Below, piece by piece: positions 56,900-64,000 of a stretch of DNA of 64,000 bases. Source of the DNA: Cymodocea nodosa (lineage: Eukaryota > Streptophyta > Magnoliopsida > Alismatales > Cymodoceaceae). Every line of letters begins with the position of its first letter. The stretch's first letter is position 1. The notes beneath the pieces were generated by a model that saw only the letters and a list, made by a program, of their open reading frames with translations, searched no databases and was not told the origin of the DNA. The stretch spans positions 10,676,501 through 10,740,500 of the forward strand of contig CM072341.1 of NCBI GenBank assembly GCA_036874045.1. Direction: 5' to 3'. The position numbers and the translations under genes are program-made.

Positions 56900-59565
56900 T
56901 TGTATGAATGACAAAATCTTAACCGTCTTTCTTTATTTGATGGAATACATTTTGAATATTGGAAATATAGGATGACAATCTTTCTTCAAAGTATAGATCA
57001 CAAGTTGTGGTTTATGATCTCTAAAACATATACCTCGTTAACTACTCCTTATAATACTTAGACAATTACTGAAAAAGAAAATGAAACTCTAAATGCTAAG
57101 GGCTTAAATATCTTATTTTGTGCATTGAGTTATGAACAGTTCAGAAAAGTGTCGGCATATAAATCTGTTTATGAGGTGTGACATACATTAGAAGTTTCAT
57201 ATGAAAGTACTTCTCAAGTTAAAGAGACTAAGATTAACATATTAATTCACAAGTATGAACTCTTTAAGATGCATGAAGATGAAAGTATTTATGAGATATT
57301 TTCCAGATTCCTAGATATCATAAATTCTTTAAAATGCTTAGGAAAGAACTTTGAACAGAAGGATTTGGTGAGAAAAATTCTTAGATCCCTAAGTTCTAAG
57401 TGATATCAGAAAGTGACATCAATTGAAGAATCACGAGACTTAAATGTTTATACTATAAATGAGCTTATAGGAAATTTAACAGTTTATGAAGTTCAATTAA
57501 ATGATTCACTAAGTCACAACAAACTAAAAATGAAGAAAGAAATAGCCTTCAAAATTAATTCAGATTCTGAAATATCTACTGATTCTGATGAGGATTTGAT
57601 TTTACTGATTAGGAAATTTAAGAAAGTATGTAAAGCTAGGAAACAGTAAAGGAATCGAAATGACAAACCCTCAATGTAAAAGTCACTAAATGAAAAGAAT
57701 TCATCATCTAGAAAGTATGTATGTTACAACTGCAAGAAACCTGGACATCTTTCTCTAGATTGTCCTATAAAGAAAAATGAAAAGCAAAGTAGGACAAATC
57801 AGAAGAAGATGACTTAGAAAACTTAGAAAAAGTTTTACAAGAAAAAGGCTTTGAAAGTCACTTGGGATGACACGTCAGAAAAGTTTGAATCTAGGGAATT
57901 ATCATCAAAATCTTCACATTCAGAAGAAGAACAAGAGTTAGAAGACGTTGCTCATGTGTGCTTCATGGTAGATGAGTCTGAGGTAATATCTGATCTTGAA
58001 AGTCATTCAGATTTTAACTTTGATGAATTATTATGTGATTATCATGCATTATTACAAAAACTTAAAGTTTGTAAACTGGAAAATAAGAATATTAGAAACT
58101 CTTTGTCCATTTTGGAAGAAGAAAATTGTTTCCTATCTACTACTTTAGAAAAGTTTAAATGTGATAATGAAAATCATGCTAGAGATTTGCATAAATTTAG
58201 ATTTAATGAATGTATCTTGCATGAATAAATACAGAATATAAATGCTAAAAAATTAAAGATAGAATCTAAAAATGAAAAATTGAGAAATAATATATATGAT
58301 TTTGAGTTAGAGATTGACAGATTAAAAATGAGAGAGCTGGATTTAAATTCCACCATTGAGAAATGAAATTTAAGTCAAACCAAGTTAGACAAATTAATTA
58401 GTATCCCTGTGATGTCATATAAATTTGGCTTAGGATTTGATTATCTTGAATATCCTCAATCTCAAGCCAACAAAGGATTTATTAGTTGCAGCTCAAAGTA
58501 AATCTAAGATTAAAATTCCTTTTATCATGAAACAAGATAATAAATATGTAGAAATAGGTACTTTAAGAGATGAATCATGCAGTAATAATATAAACCAATG
58601 TGATTTATCTAAATGTACTTCTAACATGACTACTAATGCTTCTAAAAATCTTGTTTCTTGTTTTGAAAATTTAGTTACTAATGTTTCTCAAGTTTCAAAC
58701 AATCATAGTAAACTGAAAATTCAAAAATATGAGCATGAAATTCAAAATACTAGTATTAGACCAATTACTACTTCTATATGATCTTTATCTGAAAATTCAT
58801 GTGCAGAAAAAGATTTTGTGTGTACTAAAAATTTAAATACTAGTACAAAATCTTGATATGAACTTACTGAAATATATGGACATGACCAAAATAAATTAAC
58901 TTCTGATAAAAATCAGATTGGTCTTGGTTATACTACATCTAAACATAAACATAATGTTTATAAGAGCAATAATTCTATAAGTGAGTATGAAGCTAATGAT
59001 AAATCAATAGTATTTACAACTAATAAGAATGTAAATGATAATGTTAAGTTGTTTTTAAACAAAAAGAAGAAATACACTTTTAATGAATTTGGTCCTCAAA
59101 GACATTAGGTATCAAGAAATAGTTCTTCTTAATTTGTTTTGTAAGAGAAAACAACATCAAAATGGATTTTAGATAGTGGAGCATCAAGTCACATGACCAG
59201 ACAGAAAAGGCTATTGAAAAATTTTACAAATACCAAGAAAGGAAGTGTAATATTTGGAAACAAAAGCAATGATAAAATCATAGGTATGGGCAATGTTCAA
59301 ATAACTTCTACATGTATTATTTTGAATGTACTGTATGTAGAAAACCTAGGGTTTAATTTGCTGAGTGTTATAAAACTAATTGATAATAGATACTATGTAG
59401 TGTTCGAAGATAATGTATGCAAAATAGTTTTTTGGCGTCATTGTGGGGGACCAGTTTACAGATTTAATCTTTCACATCAAAACATCTTACTTCTACGATC
59501 TAATGAAAAATATGAATCCATATCAATAAGCTCATACTTTTTATGTAGTTCAATATGATTTACAC
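56900..59565 (+). pseudogene. Copia gag and protease region, family C, broken
   Basis: Nearly continuous plus-strand frame with scattered stops. In order: a UBN2-type gag (about 56935-57650) with 'YWKYRM', 'LDIINSL' and 'NELIGNLTVYE'; a CCHC zinc knuckle CYNCKKPGHLSLDC (about 57722-57763); an acidic, coiled-coil-like stretch (57851-58380); and the aspartic protease motif WILDSGASSHMT (about 59163-59198) followed by a pre-integrase-like 'VLYVENLGFNLLSV' (about 59325-59370). The frame ends near 59560. Integrase, reverse transcriptase and RNase H are missing. The long spacer between knuckle and protease suggests a SIRE/Tork-like lineage, which is inference. Confidence 0.8.
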
Positions 59566-60453
59566 ATAAATCATTCTACAAGTTTAATCAATCAGATTAA
59601 ATGTATTCTTGATCATATGCATTTCATTCAATCCAAAAATCAACATTTCAACTCTTTTAGGACTTTAGATAATTTTCTAAGTTTCAATTAAGCAATTTGA
59701 TTTCCTTTTAAAATCATAAAACTATTAAACTCATAAAATTCAGTAAAAAAAAGTAAGATACTATACCAGATTTGTATCTATATTAAAGTATTGTAGCATC
59801 TTATATAAAATTCTAAATGTAAGTTAAGGTAGTTACAATTATCAGAAGAGAAATTTTTTTTTTATAGTTTCAAGTATCAAAAGGTTTCATATAGTTACAA
59901 TGCAATTTTGTATAGTTATTACATATTTATAAAAATAGTTATCAAACTCTACAGAAATTTGCTATACAATCCTAATTCCTACAATTGATAAGATTACTTC
60001 AATTTTTATCGAATTACCTCTCCTCGATACTTACATTTTGCATTGTCCTCAATGTAAAAGATTTATAGTAAATTCAGTATATACTAGCAAGCATGAATAC
60101 TATTTCGTTGACTTAGCACTTAACTCAAACAAACTTAGTTCATTGAGATAAAGTAGTGTTTTTTATTTCCACATATATTTCAATATATTCCTCTTTCCAC
60201 TTTCATTCATTTAGGTCTTTTATAATCTATATTTAAAATTTCATTAGTTCATCCCACCATCTTACTAGACATAAAGTAGGATGATCATATTCATTATACT
60301 ATACTCCTAATTGAATTTTATCATTTTTTGCAAATGGTGGTTCAATTATAGCTTTAGGTATAGGTAATATTTCTATAAAGTCATTATAAATGTTTATACT
60401 CACTATGTATAAATCAAATCTAAATGCAACTGATATATTTGTGATTAGATATA
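59566..60453. other. Unassigned repeat DNA, possibly a Ty3/gypsy tail
   Basis: No coding signal. The minus-strand phrase CATTGAGGACAATGCAAAAT (about 60035-60055) followed by a purine-rich tract resembles the segment before the 3' LTR of some plant gypsy elements. No LTR could be delimited. Confidence 0.3.
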
Positions 60454-60955
60454 TGTTAAGAATTTTGTTTTGATGATAAGTGCTTTATTAATATTTTTAA
60501 ATAAGTCTAAATAATATTTTCTAAGTATAATAGCCACGTAATTAAATATTAATAAATTATCGAAAAGTTTCATTTAAAATTTCGGATAGTTAATTTTTAG
60601 ATAGTTAGATTTTCGGATAGTTAAAGTTTTCGGATAGTTAGATTTTTGGATAGTTAAACTTTTAGATAGTTAACGTTTCGATTTAGTTGAAGAGTTATGT
60701 TAAAAACTTGTATAGTTAAGTTATCTGCACGTGTGTTTTTAATATTTTAAGTTGTCACGTGTTTTCCATGTGCGTTCAGTAATGAAAATTGAAGAGTTAG
60801 ATAATTGTTCGAGTTTTTATATGTATGGATAGATAACTGTTCGAGTTTTATAAAATGACTAATGAATAGATAAGTTTTCTTTATTTAGTCACGTGTTTTG
60901 TAGGTGTAAAAGCTCGAAGAGTTACAGATAATTGTTCTAGTTTTTACTTAGACTT
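60454..60955 (+). mobile_element. 5' part of a copia family B LTR, plus orientation
   Basis: Starts TGTTAAGAATTTTGTTTTGA and aligns with the first ~500 bp of the family B LTRs (reverse complement of 54491 downwards), including the repeated CGGATAGTTA motifs. It stops abruptly near 60955 and runs straight into gag coding sequence, so the 3' part of the LTR, the PBS and the leader are deleted. Confidence 0.75.
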
Positions 60956-60956
60956 T

Positions 60957-61093
60957 TGATGAAAAGGAGCGAATGACACTGAATGCTAAAGGTTTAAACA
61001 TCTTGTTTGTGTTTTATCTCATGATCAATTTAATAATGTTTTTGCATATCAAATTTCATATGAGATATGACATGCATTAGAACTTGCCAACGA
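60957..61093 (+). pseudogene. Copia gag fragment, part 1
   Basis: EKER..LNAKGLNILF and following codons match the gag of the element at 56900-59565 (there EKENETLNAKGLNILF). A frame shift follows. The gag continues at 62609 after the solo LTR. Confidence 0.7.
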
Positions 61094-62608
61094 TGGTTAA
61101 ATGACCTTTGTATTTTGATAATGCAAACATTCATGAGAGAAGTGTATGTATTTCATAGGTTGTAGGATGAACAGATATGGATGGAAAAGTCGAAGCAAAT
61201 TGCAGTGAAATAGACCAGACGAATGCTACACAAGGAATCCAGAAGATATCACATTATAGGTAGTTCATTCACAGTTGAAAGAGAAAGCTAAGAAGTTCAG
61301 TCAGTTCTCAGTTAAGTATCCGAAAGGTAGTTTAAAGCAGTACAAATTCTTTCGAAAAGTTAGAAAGATGGCTATATGGAAAATTGAAAAGTTAAGGAGC
61401 TAACTATTCGAAAGACTAAGGATATTGGAAAGTTAGAAAAGTTAACTATCCGAATAGTTAAGTCATTCAAATATGCATGTGTAGAAATTAAATTAGCAGA
61501 CAGAAGCTTAAAGGATTTTTCGATAAGTTAGGAAAGCTAACTATCCGAAAAATAATAAGTTTTGGAAGGTTGCAAATCTAACTATCCGAAACTTAAGTTA
61601 CTCAATTACCCACATGCAGAAATAAGAAGATAGTAGTCTAAAGCTTAAAAGGAGATTCGGGAGGTTATTGTAGCTAATTATCCGAAAGTTGAAGAGTTTC
61701 GGTAAGTTAATAGTTATAACCATCTGAACTTAAGACACTTCACGTGTATGACTTAAATTGCACGTGACAAAAGGACTTAAGTGGATTTTCGGTGAGTTAC
61801 GAACATTCTTCAGAAAAGTTACATAGCTAACTATCCGAATGTCTAAGAAAATCGGAAGGTTATCTTGAAACACCTTTCCAAATGATAACTTACCATATTT
61901 AGACATGCAAACTCAGCAAGTACAGTAGAATAAATCCATTGAAGAGAAAATATAATCGTTGGACTTACAAGTATAAATACAAACAGATCATTCAATATTC
62001 AGTAGAGCTAACAAGTAAGATTACACAAACAATCACATATAGAGATATAGTATACATTGCAGATCAACTACTATTATAGAAGAAAGCTCAATTCGAATTA
62101 ACTACTATAAAGAATCAATTGAAAGCTAGATATACAAGAAGATTCTTAAAGCTCTCCAAGTGTTGAAAGTTTGATCCAAGAAGGATCATTTGTTTCGTGG
62201 CTTCTACCTTAAAGCTTCATTCTAATTGTTAGTTTGAGTTTCGACCTAAAAACTCAAGACGTTGGTTTACTAAAGTTTATACCTGTAAACTTCTAAGTGG
62301 TTGGTTAGAGCTATGATCATAAAGCTCAAGTGAATGGTTGGTTTTTGCTTCGACTTGAAAGTAAATGTTTGTAAATGTTGAATCACTTAGTGAAGCCCAA
62401 GTGATCCTTGGGGGTGGATTATCCGAGTTGGTGAACCACTTAAAATTCCCTTGTATTTCTTATTTTTATTTTCGCTATGTATGTTTTATATATTTGTTTA
62501 ATACTTATGCAAACTGATTATTCAAATTGGTTAATTAAGTAAGAAAAAGTTTAAAATACATATAGATCACTATTCACTCCCCTTTAGTGAAGACTTACGG
62601 TCTTAATA
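61094..62608 (+). mobile_element. Solo LTR, family A, inserted in copia gag
   Basis: About 1515 bp, same family as 3131-4618 but in the opposite orientation: a start region GGTTAAATGACCTTTGTA...TTTGATAATG and an end CGGTCTTAATA. It splits a gag codon series between an Asn (AAC, left) and Glu-Gly (GAAGG, right). GAAGG at 62609-62613 fits the target duplication; the left copy is degraded (GATGG). Confidence 0.75.
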
Positions 62609-62784
62609 GAAGGTACTAACCAGGTCAAGGAATCTAAGATTAATATGTTAATACATAAACATGAGCTTTTTAAAATGCACGAAAATGAATGTGTCTCTGA
62701 TATATTTTCCCGTTTTATTGAGATTGTAAATTCATTAAAATCTTTAGGCAAGAAATTCGAGGAAAAAGACTTGGTAAGAAAGAT
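62609..62784 (+). pseudogene. Copia gag fragment, part 2
   Basis: Continues part 1 with TNQVKESKINMLIHKHELF, SDIFSRF, IVNSLKSLGKKFEEKDLVRK, closely matching the gag at about 57215-57380. It is cut at 62785 by the next LTR; the open frame that runs on to 62830 is an artificial fusion with LTR sequence. Confidence 0.8.
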
Positions 62785-63996
62785 TGTAGGATCGTTGTAT
62801 TACAAGAGGAGAGGTGAATTGTGTCTTTAGTAATTAAATTACTAGCAGATAAAACAAGAGCACAAAACAATCGTAAATGAAATTTTATTCTTTATAAACT
62901 TTAAAGACAAAATTTACAATATCTTTTCAGTTCAATTCATTTCTTAACAGTTTTGATACAGTAATGTCCGATATACAATTCAAATAAAGAAATGAAGTTC
63001 TTATTCAAAACTAATTTCGAATTATATAAAACCTAATCTTTATGTACATAGTTCCTTTCCTTCTTTTTGCTCAGCTTCTATATCTCTTCTTCTCTAGTTG
63101 TTGAATTTCTAGACTTCTTACGTTTGCTGCTCCTTTTCTGAAATTGTTTGGAATTTCAAACTTCTTCTGATGTTGGAAAATTTTTCTAGATATGAATATT
63201 CAAACTTAACTTTTCAGTTAGGGATCCAAATTAAATATTCAAACTTGATTTTTGAGATTGGGATCCTGTTTTGTAATGTAGCTTGTACTCTCTATTAGTA
63301 GTCGAACTATGTCTTCACGTTCAGCATGTTCATCCACTTAATCCATAATCCATAATCCATGTAGTAATTTTTTCTTTAATCCAAATTACTATCTTTTTGA
63401 GTCTCCACTTTCTCCACTATCATTTTGAATTTCCACGATCTCCACTCATAGATTCACCGAAACTTTATCTTCTTGGAGTCTTGTAGAATATCTTCTAACT
63501 CTTCGATTTAGTTGAACACTTATCCTTTAAGTCTTATAAAAACTCAAACATTTATCTGTAACTCTTCGAGTTTTTACACTTGCAAAACACGTGACTAAAG
63601 ATAGCAAACTTATCTGTTTGTTAGTCATTTTATAAAACTCGAATAGTTATTTATCCATGTATATAAAAACTCGAACAGTTATCTAATTATTCGATTTTCA
63701 TTACCGAACGCACATGAAAAACACGTGACAACTTAAAACAAAAAAATACATGTGTAGATAACTTAACTATAGGAGTTTTTAACATAAACTATTCGACAAA
63801 AACTAAACGTTAACTATCTGAAAGTTTAACTATCGAAATTCTAACTATTTGAAAACTTTAACTATCCGAAATAAAAATGAAACTTTCCGATAACCTGTTA
63901 ACATTTAATTACGTGAGAATTATACTTAGAGAATATTATTTAGACTTATTTAAAAACTTTAATAAAACATATATCATCAAAACAAAATTCCTAATA
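62785..63996 (-). mobile_element. Copia 3' LTR, family B, minus orientation, in gag
   Basis: 1212 bp, aligning over its length with 53241-54491. On the minus strand it starts TATTAGGAATTTTGTTTTGA and ends GATCCTACA. The last four bases of the window (ATCT) match the first bases of the polypurine tract beside the other copy, so the element probably continues beyond the window. Confidence 0.78.
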
Positions 63997-64000
63997 ATCT

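Noticed and set aside
62645-62830. 61-codon frame as a gene
   Set aside because: Gag fragment read through into an antisense LTR; not a real gene.
1-64000. CRISPR arrays, rRNA, tRNA genes, bacterial operons
   Set aside because: None seen; the tRNA-like string at 56686 is a retrotransposon primer-binding site, and repeat arrays here lack regular spacers.

Overview
The window is AT-rich nuclear DNA from a flowering plant. It has multi-exon genes with GT-AG introns, long introns full of transposons, and a dense cluster of nested Ty1/copia retrotransposons at the right end. The four genes recognised are all land-plant families. The best remembered match for the meiotic gene is rice PAIR1, which hints at a monocot, but the species cannot be fixed from sequence alone.

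Genes. (1) 20.4-24.45 kb, minus: a PAIR1/PRD3-like meiotic double-strand-break initiation factor; six exons join in frame, the 3' end is unresolved. (2) 25.86-28.26 kb, plus: a complete four-exon mitochondrial IscA-like 2 Fe-S assembly gene, divergent from PAIR1. (3) 29.4-39.9 kb, minus: a five-exon, 501-residue coiled-coil protein of the At3g49055-like family. Its first intron holds a hAT transposon with a solo LTR inside it, and its last intron holds a higher-order tandem repeat. (4) 45.3-51.65 kb, plus: an eight-exon, 777-residue USP / coiled-coil / kinase protein of the PUB33 type in which the C-terminal U-box is absent.

Layout. 1-13.3 kb: no convincing gene; a solo LTR (3131-4618) with perfect target-site duplications, two arrays of short hairpins, and a ~280-bp direct repeat pair 4.4 kb apart. 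13.3-18.7 kb: a decayed but structurally complete PIF/Harbinger transposon (TIRs, TAA duplication, Myb/SANT ORF, DDE transposase ORF). 18.7-25.8 kb: PAIR1, with a tiny TRIM-like element and an LTR in an intron. 25.8-40 kb: ISCA2 and the coiled-coil gene, convergent. 40-45.3 kb: AT-rich intergenic DNA with a MITE candidate, then a GC-rich leader of the kinase gene. 51.7-64 kb: a second, truncated Harbinger end cut by a copia LTR, then three interleaved copia LTR families, one with PBS, gag zinc knuckle and protease motif, one gag fragment interrupted by a solo LTR of the same family as 3131-4618.

No CRISPR array, rRNA, tRNA gene or bacterial-type system was seen. The most interesting items are the precise insertion footprints (the hAT reading frame is restored when the solo LTR and one duplication are removed), the hairpin arrays and LTR-embedded palindrome arrays, and the U-box-less PUB-type kinase.
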